NCBI GenBank assembly: GCA_963579235.1
Contig: CAUZFM010000043.1
Span: 1 to 22,554 of the forward strand
Length of the DNA: 22,554 nucleotides
Direction: 5' to 3'
DNA from: UBA1149 sp963579235
GTDB taxonomy: Bacteria; Desulfobacterota; Binatia; UBA1149
Positions 1-7,598 of the stretch are shown piece after piece. Position 1 is the stretch's first letter. Every line of letters starts with the position of its first letter. The position numbers and the translations under genes were made by a program. The notes under the pieces were generated by a model, which worked only from the letters and a program-made list of their open reading frames with translations, made no database searches and was not told the DNA's origin.

Positions 1-402
1 GAGTCCGAGATGGCGCGCAGGGGCAGTGCCCTCATTCGTGAGCTCGAGTCCTGGCTTCGCGCGTTGTCGGGCATCGCCCACCTGAGCCCCTTGCTGGGTC
101 TACTGGGAACCGTGCTGGGAATGATACGCGCTTTCATGGCCGTTGAGGCAGCCGGCTCGCGGGTCGATCCGGCCATGCTGTCGGGCGGCATATGGATAGC
201 CTTGCTTACCACGGCCTTCGGACTGCTGGTGGCGATACCGGCCATGGCTGCCTTCTACTGGTTGGAGGGCCGGCTCGACAGTTTTGCGGCTACACTCAAG
301 GACGCCTGCGCGCGGGCTCTCGAGCGCCGTGGCCTGGGGTCGTCGGGGGCGGCGACCGAGGGCGGCCGGGTGAATCTGGCCGACGAGGACTATGGAGTTT
401 GA
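1..402 (+). CDS. exbB: MotA/TolQ/ExbB proton channel family protein, 5' partial
   Basis: The reading frame is open from base 1 to a TGA at 400-402, so the N-terminus lies outside the window. The visible 133 codons hold the conserved end of the ExbB/TolQ/MotA channel domain: a segment with HLSPLLGLLGTVLGMIRAF (the Gly-rich TolQ/ExbB signature), then a hydrophobic helix GIWIALLTTAFGLLVAIPAM and a charged cytoplasmic tail. ExbB forms the inner-membrane ring that, with ExbD, uses the proton gradient to energise TonB. Its stop overlaps the start of the ExbD-like gene by 11 bases, and a TonB-like gene follows, which favours ExbB over TolQ or MotA. An ATG at 10 exists, but it is internal to the conserved domain and is unlikely to be the true start. 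Confidence 0.85.
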   Translation, partial: ESEMARRGSALIRELESWLRALSGIAHLSPLLGLLGTVLGMIRAFMAVEAAGSRVDPAMLSGGIWIALLTTAFGLLVAIPAMAAFYWLEGRLDSFAATLKDACARALERRGLGSSGAATEGGRVNLADEDYGV

Positions 403-832
403 CCGTCGCTCACGCCTGCGTCCGCGGCTGAGCGTAGCTCCGCTCGTAGACGTAGTCTTTCTGCTGCTGATATTTTTCCTGCTTACCAGCAGCTACGAGA
501 AGAGCGGGGCCATGCAGCTCGACCTCCCCCGGGCGCAGTCTTCCCGGCCGGTCGGTGACAGTGCCGTAACGGTAAGCCTGGCCGCCGACGGCAGCACCCG
601 GTTAAACGGCCGCCAGGTGGCCGGCGCAGACCTCAAGGCAGAGCTCGAGCTGTTGCTCAGTGCCGACCAGGCTGTACTGCTGCGTGCCGATCGCGCGGTG
701 GCAGTGGCCCAACTGGTGAGGGTGATGGACTCCGTGCGGCAGGCCGGTGGCCGGGCTCTTTCGTTGGCCACGGTTTTTCCGGCTCCCGCTGGGAGCTCCG
801 ACGTCGACCGGGCCGACGATGACGGCGGCTGA
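392..832 (+). CDS. exbD: ExbD/TolR family biopolymer transport protein
   Basis: This 146-residue protein has the ExbD/TolR plan: a short basic N-terminus, one membrane helix (about residues 14-33, LSVAPLVDVVFLLLIFFLLT) and a periplasmic domain. The conserved membrane aspartate is present as D20 in the PLVDVVFLLLIFF motif; in the family this residue is needed for proton use. The ATG at 392 lies inside the end of the upstream ExbB gene (11-base overlap), with a GAGG close upstream, so translation is probably coupled. The 3' end overlaps the TonB start by 14 bases. TolR is the alternative, but the TonB-like neighbour and the absence of tolA/tolB support ExbD. Confidence 0.88.
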   Translation: MEFDRRSRLRPRLSVAPLVDVVFLLLIFFLLTSSYEKSGAMQLDLPRAQSSRPVGDSAVTVSLAADGSTRLNGRQVAGADLKAELELLLSADQAVLLRADRAVAVAQLVRVMDSVRQAGGRALSLATVFPAPAGSSDVDRADDDGG

Positions 833-1463
833 CAGCAGGCTACTTGCCGGGCTGTCCTTGCTGGCGTCGCTGCTGCTGCACGCGCTGCTCGTGCTGGGCC
901 TGCCCGATATGCGAGCTACCGTCGTCCTCCCTCCCGCTGCGCTTGAGTTCAGCTTTGCCAGCCTCGGCCAGAGTCACGTTTCGCCCGCGCTTGAAAATAA
1001 AAAGCCCGCGCCACCGCGGTCGGTGGATAAGGAAGCTGCGGTAAAAAAGCCACTGGCAAAAAAGGCGCCTGTAGAGGAGCGGCCAACTGGGCCCGCAGTT
1101 TTGCAACCCAGCCCTCCCCGGCCCTCGCCTTCTGCGAGCGAGGCCGTGGCGCTGGCTTCCCGGCACCGGGCCCTGTACGAGCAAACCCTGGCGGGTTGGA
1201 TCGCTCGGCACAAGAATTATCCCGAGATCGCGCGACGGCGAGGTGTGACGGGTAGCGGATTGCTCAGGGTTCGCATCGCCCGCGACGGCCGCTTGCTCGA
1301 GCAGTCTATCGAGCAGTCCACGGGAAGCGCCCTGCTCGACCGGGCGGCCGCCGACATGTTGGACAGGGCCTCACCGCTTCCGCCTGTACCCGAAACCCTG
1401 CCCGCGGGGGACTACGAGTTCCTGCTGCCGGTAGAGTATCGCCTGGCAGCGGCCGCGGATTGA
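819..1463 (+). CDS. tonB: TonB-family energy transducer
   Basis: The 214-residue product has the three TonB parts. The N-terminal membrane helix (about residues 8-28) carries S17 and H21 in SLLLH, matching the SxxxH motif TonB uses to couple to ExbB/ExbD. A Lys/Pro-rich periplasmic spacer follows (about 55-105). The C-terminal TonB domain (about 120-210) includes YPEIARRRGVTGSGLLRVRI and a VEYRLA end. The ATG at 819 is chosen over an in-frame upstream start at 747 because 747 would place 24 non-hydrophobic residues, read from within exbD, ahead of the membrane anchor. It overlaps exbD by 14 bases. No TonB-dependent receptor is visible in the window, so the substrate is unknown. Confidence 0.85.
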   Translation: MTAADSRLLAGLSLLASLLLHALLVLGLPDMRATVVLPPAALEFSFASLGQSHVSPALENKKPAPPRSVDKEAAVKKPLAKKAPVEERPTGPAVLQPSPPRPSPSASEAVALASRHRALYEQTLAGWIARHKNYPEIARRRGVTGSGLLRVRIARDGRLLEQSIEQSTGSALLDRAAADMLDRASPLPPVPETLPAGDYEFLLPVEYRLAAAAD

Positions 1464-1530
1464 GTTGCCACTGCCTGCGCGCGACCGCCTGCCCACCACC
1501 GTTGCTGAGCCGGCCCGCGGCGCTTTTTGG

Positions 1531-1554
1531 CCCATAACGGCGTGGTTATTCGGG
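1531..1554 (+). terminator. Candidate stem-loop after tonB
   Basis: ATAAC (1534-1538) pairs with GTTAT (1545-1549) around a six-base loop, and flanking CCC (1531-1533) can pair with GGG (1552-1554) across a two-base bulge. It sits 68 bases after the tonB stop and just before the promoter-like elements of the next gene. There is no clean T-tract immediately after it. A separate TTTTT at 1524-1528 follows only a weak 4-bp GC stem. It could end the exbBD-tonB transcript or act as a regulatory element for the next gene. Confidence 0.3.
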
Positions 1555-1558
1555 ATTG

Positions 1559-1588
1559 TTGCCCGGTGGGGGAGCCTGCCGGTACAAT
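1559..1588 (+). promoter_or_regulatory. Putative sigma-70-like promoter
   Basis: TTGCCC (1559-1564) and TACAAT (1583-1588) are separated by 18 bases, about 40 bases before the ATG of the coiled-coil gene at 1631. The -10 matches the consensus at 5 of 6 positions and the -35 is weak. The eight bases AGCCTGCC just before this -10 (1573-1580) also precede a TACAAT at 15329. Confidence 0.45.
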
Positions 1589-1630
1589 AGACGGCAGTTG
1601 TGTGGGGGAGATAGGGGGGAGAAAGAAACT

Positions 1631-2158
1631 ATGGCTGATTGGACAATCGTGGTACCGGAAGCGCTGGGGGGCACCCTGGCAAATCTGAGTCGCGGCAGCA
1701 GGCTGGCCTCGGGGCTGGCCAGGGACCTGACAAGCGCTATTGAAAACGGTCGCCGGAGTTTGTCGTCGGTGACTCACGAGGTTCGAACGGGAGCCACGCG
1801 CGTGGGCGACTACCTGGCCGAGGTGGGCGGGGACATGGTCCTGCCGCGCGGTTCGGCATGGGCCGAATGGCTCTTTTCCAGCCTGGGCATCGCTTCGGTC
1901 GGGTCGCTGCAGGAGCTCGACGAAAGGATTGAAGACGTCGAGTGCAAGGTCGACGAGGTTGGCCGTGGCCAGGCGGCGCGCGAGCTGTTGCTGCTCAGGC
2001 AGAGGGTGGGCGAGCTCGAGTCGGTGATCTCCGACGTTGACGACGGCAAAGGCCGGGACGCCATTCACCTGCTGGTCGATCGCCTGGGCGAGCTGGAGTC
2101 CCGTATAGACACCTTGCCCTGGCCCACGATAGACGTCAGCGACGACGTATCTTACTGA
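1631..2158 (+). CDS. Hypothetical coiled-coil protein, phasin-like architecture
   Basis: I do not recognise a named family with certainty. The 175-residue product starts at ATG 1631, preceded by a purine-rich GGGGGGAGAAAG ribosome-binding stretch. It has no signal peptide or membrane helix. Residues about 20-65 look amphipathic and helical (LASGLARDLTSAIENGRRS and following). A short hydrophobic segment (about 80-95, WAEWLFSSLGIASVGS) leads into two heptad-rich stretches (about 96-155) containing LQELDERIEDVECKVDEV and LRQRVGELESVI. A helical body followed by a C-terminal coiled coil resembles phasins and polyhydroxyalkanoate-granule-associated proteins, but that is resemblance only. It stands alone with its own candidate promoter, and its last 23 bases overlap the end of convergent glcF. 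Confidence 0.6.
   Translation: MADWTIVVPEALGGTLANLSRGSRLASGLARDLTSAIENGRRSLSSVTHEVRTGATRVGDYLAEVGGDMVLPRGSAWAEWLFSSLGIASVGSLQELDERIEDVECKVDEVGRGQAARELLLLRQRVGELESVISDVDDGKGRDAIHLLVDRLGELESRIDTLPWPTIDVSDDVSY
2128..2151. terminator. Stem-loop over overlapping convergent gene ends
   Basis: GATA-CGTC (2128-2131 and 2134-2137, with a two-base bulge) can pair with GACG-TATC (2144-2151) around a six-base loop. It covers the glcF stop (2136-2138) and lies just before the stop of the convergent coiled-coil gene (2156-2158). It has no T-tract. It may act as a modest bidirectional transcript end. Confidence 0.25.
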
Positions 2159-3398
2159 GTCTCGAAGAGGCAGCAGCCGGCGACGGACCTTGGCGGTAGG
2201 CGCGCGCGAGAAGCTCCACCGGGTGCAGCAATTCGGCGCCTATCCCGGCACGGCGCGCGTGCATCTCTATCTGCAGAATGCAGCCCACGTTGCCCACGGC
2301 GAGCACCGAAGCTTCACTTGCGCCCAGGGCCGCCGCTTTTCGCCGTCCCAGCCGTGCCGCCATTGACGGCTGCTCGAGGTTGTAGCTGCCGGCGCTGCCA
2401 CAGCAGAGCTCACTTTCGGCGAGCTCCAGCGGCTCCCGGCCCACGGCTGCCCGCGTGATTATGCGCGGTTGTTCGGCCACTGAACAGCCGTGCAGCAGGT
2501 GACAGGCATCGTGGTAGGCTACCGGTCCGATGTCGCTCAGCGGTTGCACGGGCGGGTCGAAGCCTGCTTCTACGAGTAGCTCGGAGATGTCGCGGGTAGC
2601 TCCCGCCATGCGTTGCGCGGCGCCCGAGAGCAGGTTGTCGTGGGCGAGCAAGCTGTCGTACTCGCGCATGAAGGCTCCGCAACCGGCCACCGTGGTCACC
2701 ACGTGGTCCAGGCCCGCGGCATCGGGCAGGCGCACGTTGTGGCGGGCGAGTTCGGCGGCGCGTTCGCGGTCGCCCGAGTGTGCGTGCATCGCCCCACAAC
2801 AACCCTGGCCGGCCACGTCGACCACGGTGATGCCGTTTCGCTCGAGCACTTCCCTTGCGTCACGGGTAATGCCGGGCGCCACCGCGTTGCCCACGCAGCC
2901 CTGCAGCAGGGCCACGCGCAGGCCGCTTGAGCGTTTGCCGGGGCTGCCGACCGTGAGGCCGCGGGCCCTCAGCTTGCGCTTGCGTCCGGGCATCAGTCCC
3001 AGGCCGGGCAGCAGTCGTCGCAGTCGTTCGAGACCGAGCAGGTCGAGCAGTCGCGCGGTGCGGGCAGCGATTTTCAGCAGCAGGGGAAAGCGCGTTACCA
3101 GCAGCGCCGCTCTCCTGCCCGGAGCCAGTCGGTGGGCGGCAGCCAGGCGGGGGCGAAACTTATCCATGCGTGCGGAAAAATCGACGCCACTCGGGCAGGC
3201 GGTCTCGCAGGCCTTGCAAGCGAGGCAGCCATCGAGGTGCGCGCGCGCGGGTGCGTCAAACTCCTGCTCGCCGGCTTCGATGGCCTCCATGAGATAGATG
3301 CGCCCGCGCGGCGAGTCGGCTTCGCTGCCCAGCTCGCGGTAGGTGGGGCAGCTGTGCAGGCAGAGACCGCAGTGTACGCAGGGCAGACCGGTATCCAC
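2136..3398 (-). CDS. glcF: Glycolate oxidase iron-sulfur subunit GlcF
   Basis: The 420-residue protein begins with two 4Fe-4S ferredoxin motifs: C7-C10-C13-C17 (CVHCGLCLHSCP) and C58-C61-C64-C68 (CLACKACETACP). Two cysteine-rich CCG domains follow, marked by GQGCCGAMHAHSGD in the middle and ELCCGSAGSYNL near the end. This is the GlcF plan: it passes electrons from the flavin subunits of membrane-associated glycolate oxidase to the respiratory chain. Length is close to the usual ~400 residues. The start is GTG at 3398, overlapping the glcE TAG stop by one base, so it is probably translationally coupled. Its 3' end overlaps the convergent coiled-coil gene by 23 bases. Neighbouring glcE and glcD make the assignment secure. 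Confidence 0.93.
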   Translation of the reverse strand: MDTGLPCVHCGLCLHSCPTYRELGSEADSPRGRIYLMEAIEAGEQEFDAPARAHLDGCLACKACETACPSGVDFSARMDKFRPRLAAAHRLAPGRRAALLVTRFPLLLKIAARTARLLDLLGLERLRRLLPGLGLMPGRKRKLRARGLTVGSPGKRSSGLRVALLQGCVGNAVAPGITRDAREVLERNGITVVDVAGQGCCGAMHAHSGDRERAAELARHNVRLPDAAGLDHVVTTVAGCGAFMREYDSLLAHDNLLSGAAQRMAGATRDISELLVEAGFDPPVQPLSDIGPVAYHDACHLLHGCSVAEQPRIITRAAVGREPLELAESELCCGSAGSYNLEQPSMAARLGRRKAAALGASEASVLAVGNVGCILQIEMHARRAGIGAELLHPVELLARAYRQGPSPAAASSRLSKIRRR

Positions 3399-4735
3399 TA
3401 CAGGCCACCGGCCAGTCGGCCCGGGGACAGTATGCCAACGGGGTCGAAGCGTTTTTTCAGTTGTCGCATCAGGCCCAGTCCTGCCGGGCGGCCGTGCCAG
3501 CAGTCGACGAGTTCGTACAGCTCGGCGGGCGCCTGCTCAACCACCACGCGCGCCTTGTAGTCGAAGGCGGCCTGCCGGAGTTCAGCCAGGAGCGCGGCCA
3601 TCTCCCGGGGCGATCGCCCACCGGTGGCAGCCTGCCCGGCTGCCACCGGCGGGAGTGGCTCAAGGCCTATCACGGTTTCGCCCGAGCAGAGGTGAGTCAG
3701 CAACTGGTAGCTCCCGCCCGCCTTGACGAGGGTCGCTATCCTGTCGGCGAAGGCCAGCGCTTGGCCGGGCATCGAAATCGCGCGCAGGCGCAGCAGCCAG
3801 TCCTTGTGGAGCGTGTCGTGGTGGTCGGGCGGGTTGTCGGATCTCGCCAACGGCGCGCAGCCAAGCAGTTCGCGCAGCCGCGCCTGCTGGTAGTCGATCT
3901 CGGAGTTGCCACCCTCGATGCGAAGCAGCAGCAGGGGGCGCTCGTGGGCGTTATCGGGCGAGCTGCCGGTGCTGTTTTTACCGCCGTCCCGCAGCAGGTC
4001 CATCATCACCGGCGAGAGTTCGCTGTTGAGCAGGCTGGCGCGGGCAGCCACGGCCGCCGCGGTGTCGGCGAGGCGATACTGAAGGGTGAGCGCCGCCACT
4101 GGCCGCGGGAAGGTGCGCAGCGTGAGCTGGGTGATGATTGCCAGGCTGCCGTTGGAGCCTGCGAGCAGGCGCACAAGGTCATAGCCGGCCACGTTCTTTA
4201 CCACTTGTCCGCCTACCGTGAGCTCCCGCCCCGAGCCGTCGATGGCGTTCAGGCCCAGCACCATGTCGCGAAAACAACCGAATCCAGCAGAAGAGCTGCA
4301 GGTGGTGTCGGCGGCCACGAGGCCGCCCAGCGTGGCCTGCCCGGCGAGCGGAGGATCGAGCGGCAGGCGCTGACCCGAGGCCGCAAGCGTGCGGTTGAGT
4401 TCGGTGAGCGTCGCTCCCGCGCCGATGGTGACGACCATGTCGTTGGGGCGAGCGTCGACCCGTCCACCCAGGCCGCGGGTGGACAGCAGCAGGTCGAGCG
4501 CGCGCGGGGGGTTGGCCGCGCCCATGGCCGTGCCTCCACCGGTGACCACCAGCGCCAGCCCCTCGCTGCGCGCCGTGTTTATGCAGCTGAGCAGTTCCTG
4601 CTGGTCGCGCGGCGAGAGAACAGTGGGCGCAGTCAGCCCCGACAAGGTCTCGTCGGGGCGGGCGTCACGGGAGGGCACCCCCTCGGTGCCGGCGGCGAGT
4701 GCCGCGCCCCTGGCTCCGCTCTGGCTTGCCTGCAC
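3398..4735 (-). CDS. glcE: Glycolate oxidase FAD-binding subunit GlcE
   Basis: The 445-residue protein is a PCMH-type FAD-binding protein shorter than GlcD. Its FAD-loop region is GGGTAMG (about 66-72), followed by the diagnostic VKNVAGYDLVRLLAGSNG (about 179-196) typical of GlcE. It partners with GlcD and GlcF to oxidise glycolate to glyoxylate. The GTG start at 4735 is supported by a strong AGGAGG nine bases upstream, inside the end of glcD. The gap to glcD is two bases. Family members are often ~350-400 residues; the surplus here is a low-complexity N-terminus (about 1-35) and a middle insertion. It is the second gene of the glcDEF operon. Confidence 0.9.
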   Translation of the reverse strand: MQASQSGARGAALAAGTEGVPSRDARPDETLSGLTAPTVLSPRDQQELLSCINTARSEGLALVVTGGGTAMGAANPPRALDLLLSTRGLGGRVDARPNDMVVTIGAGATLTELNRTLAASGQRLPLDPPLAGQATLGGLVAADTTCSSSAGFGCFRDMVLGLNAIDGSGRELTVGGQVVKNVAGYDLVRLLAGSNGSLAIITQLTLRTFPRPVAALTLQYRLADTAAAVAARASLLNSELSPVMMDLLRDGGKNSTGSSPDNAHERPLLLLRIEGGNSEIDYQQARLRELLGCAPLARSDNPPDHHDTLHKDWLLRLRAISMPGQALAFADRIATLVKAGGSYQLLTHLCSGETVIGLEPLPPVAAGQAATGGRSPREMAALLAELRQAAFDYKARVVVEQAPAELYELVDCWHGRPAGLGLMRQLKKRFDPVGILSPGRLAGGL

Positions 4736-4737
4736 AG

Positions 4738-6186
4738 TCAGCCGCCTCCTCGCGGGCGCGGGCGTGTGACCTCCACGCAGTGGCGGTCACTGGGCAGTAT
4801 CTTGTGGGGATTGCACAGCGAGCGCGGGTTGAAGACCTCGCGCAGGTCGGTCATTGCGGCAAGGGTAGCGGGCCCAAAGCTGGCCGGCATGAGCTCGATT
4901 TTTTCTATTCCTATGCCGTGCTCACCGGTTACCGAGCCGCCCAGTTCGAGGCAGGCCAGGAGTATGTCGCGCCCGGCGTCGAGCACGCGGGCGACCTGCT
5001 CGGGATCGTTCTCATCGTAGAGCAACAGCGGGTGAATGTTGCCGTCACCGGCGTGCATGAGATTGGCTATGCGCAGCTTGTAGCGGAGGCCGATTTCGCC
5101 GATGCGTTCGACTATTTCGGGTAGAGCGCTGCGAGGGACAACGCCGTCCTGGGTGCAGTAGGACGGCGCCAGTCGGCCCATGGCGCCGAACGCGCGCTTG
5201 CGCGATTTCCACAGCAGCTCGCGTTCCCGGGGGTCATCGGCGCGGCGGATTTCGCTCGCACCCTGTTCGTTGCAGGCCCCGGTTACCTGCACGCACTGCT
5301 CGTCGAGGGCTGCCGCGAGTCCGTCCAGCTCGATGATGAGCACCGCCCCGGCGTCGGCCGGAAATCCAAAACCGTAGGCTGCCTCGACCGCCTTGATCAC
5401 CAGCGCGTCCATCATTTCGAGTGCGGCGGGCACCAGCCCGGCCGCGATGATGGCCGACACCGCCCGGCTGGCTTCGAGCACACCGGGAAACACGGCCAGC
5501 ATGGTTGCCACCGCTTGCGGGGTTTTGACCAGCGCCAACGTGGCCGAGGTTATGATGCCCAGCGTGCCCTCGCTGCCGGTTACAACGCCGGCCAGGTCGA
5601 AGCCGCCGCTGCTGGCTTCGCGAGACAGTTGCAGCACCTCGCCGTCGGGCAGCACCAGCTCAAGGCCGAGCAGGTGGTTCACGGTCACGCCGTACTTGAG
5701 CGTGTGCGGGCCGCCGCTGTTCTCGGCGACGTTGCCGCCTATGGTGCAGGCGGCCTGGCTCGAGGGATCGGGCGCGTACTGCAAGCCATCGCCTTGGACC
5801 AGGCGGGTGACATCGAGGTTGACCACGCCCGCTTCGACCTCGACGCGACGGTTGTCGAGATCCACGTGGCGGATTCGTTGCATGCGACTGGTGCCTATCA
5901 TCACCGGGATGTCGGCTGGCAGGCAGCCACCGCTCACGCCGGTGCCTGCGCCGCGCGGTACAAAGGCGATACCGGCCTTGTGGAGCAGCTTTACCGAGCG
6001 CGACATCTCCTGGGTTGTGGCGGGCAGCAGGACCAGGGCCGGCCGGGCTTTTTCGAGCGTGTAGCCGTCGCACTCGTAAACCCGCAGTGCAGCTTCGCCG
6101 GTGAGTAGTCCCTCCTCTCCCAGCATCCGCCTCAGCCTGGTCACCAGCCCGGCGTCCAGCGGCGGGTTGCTCAAGGTAGCGCTCAC
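4738..6186 (-). CDS. glcD: Glycolate oxidase subunit GlcD (FAD-linked oxidase)
   Basis: The 482-residue protein matches the FAD-linked oxidase family of glycolate and D-lactate dehydrogenases in length and motifs. The FAD-binding loop is PRGAGTGVSGG (77-87), with GGNVAENSGG (150-159) contacting the flavin in the family. The C-terminal substrate and metal region includes HAGDGNIHP (378-386) and GEHGIGIEK (421-429). With GlcE and GlcF it oxidises glycolate to glyoxylate at the membrane. The start is GTG at 6186; no good Shine-Dalgarno lies upstream, so a short leader or a later start is possible. It is the first gene of the operon and diverges from a glyoxylate-type aminotransferase 73 bases away. 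D-lactate dehydrogenase is the alternative for this subunit alone, but glcE/glcF argue against it. Confidence 0.92.
   Translation of the reverse strand: MSATLSNPPLDAGLVTRLRRMLGEEGLLTGEAALRVYECDGYTLEKARPALVLLPATTQEMSRSVKLLHKAGIAFVPRGAGTGVSGGCLPADIPVMIGTSRMQRIRHVDLDNRRVEVEAGVVNLDVTRLVQGDGLQYAPDPSSQAACTIGGNVAENSGGPHTLKYGVTVNHLLGLELVLPDGEVLQLSREASSGGFDLAGVVTGSEGTLGIITSATLALVKTPQAVATMLAVFPGVLEASRAVSAIIAAGLVPAALEMMDALVIKAVEAAYGFGFPADAGAVLIIELDGLAAALDEQCVQVTGACNEQGASEIRRADDPRERELLWKSRKRAFGAMGRLAPSYCTQDGVVPRSALPEIVERIGEIGLRYKLRIANLMHAGDGNIHPLLLYDENDPEQVARVLDAGRDILLACLELGGSVTGEHGIGIEKIELMPASFGPATLAAMTDLREVFNPRSLCNPHKILPSDRHCVEVTRPRPRGGG
4745..4750 (-). promoter_or_regulatory. Ribosome-binding site deciding the glcE GTG start
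   Basis: On the minus strand this reads AGGAGG, nine bases before the GTG at 4735. It lies within the last codons of glcD and fixes the unusual start codon of glcE. Confidence 0.7.
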
Positions 6187-6224
6187 GTATTGAATCTAAC
6201 CGCTGCGGCCCACCCGCACCAGAG

Positions 6225-6254
6225 GCCCCCCCGGGTTGTCTTCGGGAAGGGGGC
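6225..6254 (+). promoter_or_regulatory. Possible hairpin sequestering the aminotransferase RBS
   Basis: GCCCCC (6225-6230) can pair perfectly with GGGGGC (6249-6254). The 3' arm contains most of the purine-rich ribosome-binding stretch GGGAAGGGGG that precedes the ATG at 6260. If the transcript begins upstream of 6225, the stem would hide the site. No transcription start is known. Confidence 0.3.
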
Positions 6255-6259
6255 GCCTT

Positions 6260-7447
6260 ATGCAGCTGATCGTGAGCGATAAAACCCAGCAGGCTTCTTT
6301 TGTTCCACCCGATAGGCTGTTGCTTGGGCCCGGTCCGGCCATGGTGCACGAGCGGGTTTACGCCGCCATGTCGCGGCCGATTATCGGCCATCTCGACCCC
6401 GTTTTCCTGGATCTCATGGACAGGGTGCAAGGCAATCTTCGTCGGGCGTTCGGCACCGAAAACGCAATGACCCTGCCGGTGTCGGGTACCGGGTCGGCCG
6501 GCATGCAGGCTTGTTTTGCCAACCTGCTTGAAGTTGGCGACGAGGTCGTGGTGGGCGTGAACGGAGTGTTCGGCACGCGCATGGCCGACGTTGCCGAGCG
6601 GCTGGGTGCGCGCGTGTGCAGGGTCGAGGCCGAGTGGGGCGAGGTGATACCCGTCGAGGCGCTGGCCGAGGCGCTTGCTGCCTGCGACAACCCGCGCTTG
6701 CTCGCCGTGGTGCATGCCGAGACTTCCACCGGCGCCTGGCAGCCGGTGCAGGGGCTGGCCCAGCTGGCCCACGACTCGGGCGCCCTGTTGATGGTGGATG
6801 CCGTTACCTCGCTGGCGGGCTGCCCGCTGGAGGTCGACGCCTGGGATATCGACGCTTGTTATAGTGGTACACAGAAGTGCCTCAGTTGCCCGCCTGGACT
6901 GTCGCCACTGACGATGAGCGAGCGCGCCATGCAGCGCGTAGCCGACAGGAAGAGCGCCGTGTCGAGCTGGTATCTGGACCTGGGCTTGATCGCCGGCTAT
7001 TTCGGAAGCGCACGCGTGTATCACCACACCGCGCCCATTTCGATGCTTTACGCACTGGACGAAGCACTGCTGCTGGTGCACGAGGAAGGGCTTCACGCGC
7101 GCTGGGACAGGCACCGCTCCAACCACGAAGCGTTGTGGGCCGGCCTGGCCACGCTCGGCCTGGAGCCCGCCGCAAGCGAGGGGCACCGGCTGTGGATGCT
7201 CAACAGCGTGCTCGTGCCTGATGGCGTAGACGAGGCGGGCCTGCGGCGCTCGCTGCTCGAGGATCACGGCATCGAAATAGGCCCCGGTCTCGGCCCCTTG
7301 GCTGGGCGCGTGTGGCGTATAGGCCTGATGGGCGAGTCGAGCAGGGCGGCCAACGTACTGCGATTGCTCGGTGCCCTGGCACAGCTGCTGGGCGGCGATG
7401 CCGCGAAGGCCCGGCGTGCGGCTGAGCAGTCCGGTCTGCAGGGCTGA
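6260..7447 (+). CDS. Class V aminotransferase, alanine/serine-glyoxylate type
   Basis: The 395-residue product is a fold-type I PLP enzyme of the alanine-glyoxylate/serine-pyruvate aminotransferase group. Visible landmarks are LLGPGPAMV (21-29), the cofactor-phosphate loop SGTGSAGMQA (75-84), ETSTG (154-158), D180 in VDAVTSLAG and the Schiff-base lysine K206 in YSGTQKCLSCPPGLSP. The family moves an amino group from alanine or serine to glyoxylate, giving glycine. Divergence from glcDEF, which makes glyoxylate, supports that role. The ATG at 6260 is chosen over an in-frame TTG at 6236 because GGAAGGGGG sits just before it. Length is normal for the family. The exact amino donor cannot be read from the sequence. 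Confidence 0.85.
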   Translation: MQLIVSDKTQQASFVPPDRLLLGPGPAMVHERVYAAMSRPIIGHLDPVFLDLMDRVQGNLRRAFGTENAMTLPVSGTGSAGMQACFANLLEVGDEVVVGVNGVFGTRMADVAERLGARVCRVEAEWGEVIPVEALAEALAACDNPRLLAVVHAETSTGAWQPVQGLAQLAHDSGALLMVDAVTSLAGCPLEVDAWDIDACYSGTQKCLSCPPGLSPLTMSERAMQRVADRKSAVSSWYLDLGLIAGYFGSARVYHHTAPISMLYALDEALLLVHEEGLHARWDRHRSNHEALWAGLATLGLEPAASEGHRLWMLNSVLVPDGVDEAGLRRSLLEDHGIEIGPGLGPLAGRVWRIGLMGESSRAANVLRLLGALAQLLGGDAAKARRAAEQSGLQG

Positions 7448-7499
7448 AGTCTCTGCCCGGTCGTTAAGCGTTTAGTGTGCATTCGCTCGCTCGCAGCTG

Positions 7500-7527
7500 T
7501 TGACATCTGTGGGGCTCGAATCACAAT
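7500..7527 (+). promoter_or_regulatory. Putative sigma-70-like promoter of mltA
   Basis: A perfect TTGACA (7500-7505) is followed after 16 bases by CACAAT (7522-7527), which matches the -10 consensus at 4 of 6 positions. It lies in the 151-base gap between the aminotransferase and mltA, about 70 bases before the mltA start. Confidence 0.5.
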
Positions 7528-7598
7528 AGAAAGGTGGCGCTGAGGCCGGTCCCATGGCGGACAGGCTACGGTGGTGAGGCAGGAGATTGAGGCGGAGG

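Noticed and set aside
1505..1528. Intrinsic terminator with TTTTT after tonB
   Set aside because: Only a 4-bp GC stem precedes the T-run, too weak to call with confidence.
3461..5020. Long plus-strand open frame of over 500 codons
   Set aside because: It lies antisense to glcE and the end of glcD, which have clear family motifs. Its translation is low-complexity Arg/Gly/Ala text with no domain, as expected from the opposite strand of GC-rich genes.
5660..7267. Minus-strand open frame of about 535 codons
   Set aside because: It covers the antisense of the aminotransferase and part of glcD in another frame. It has no recognisable motif, and both overlapped genes are secure.
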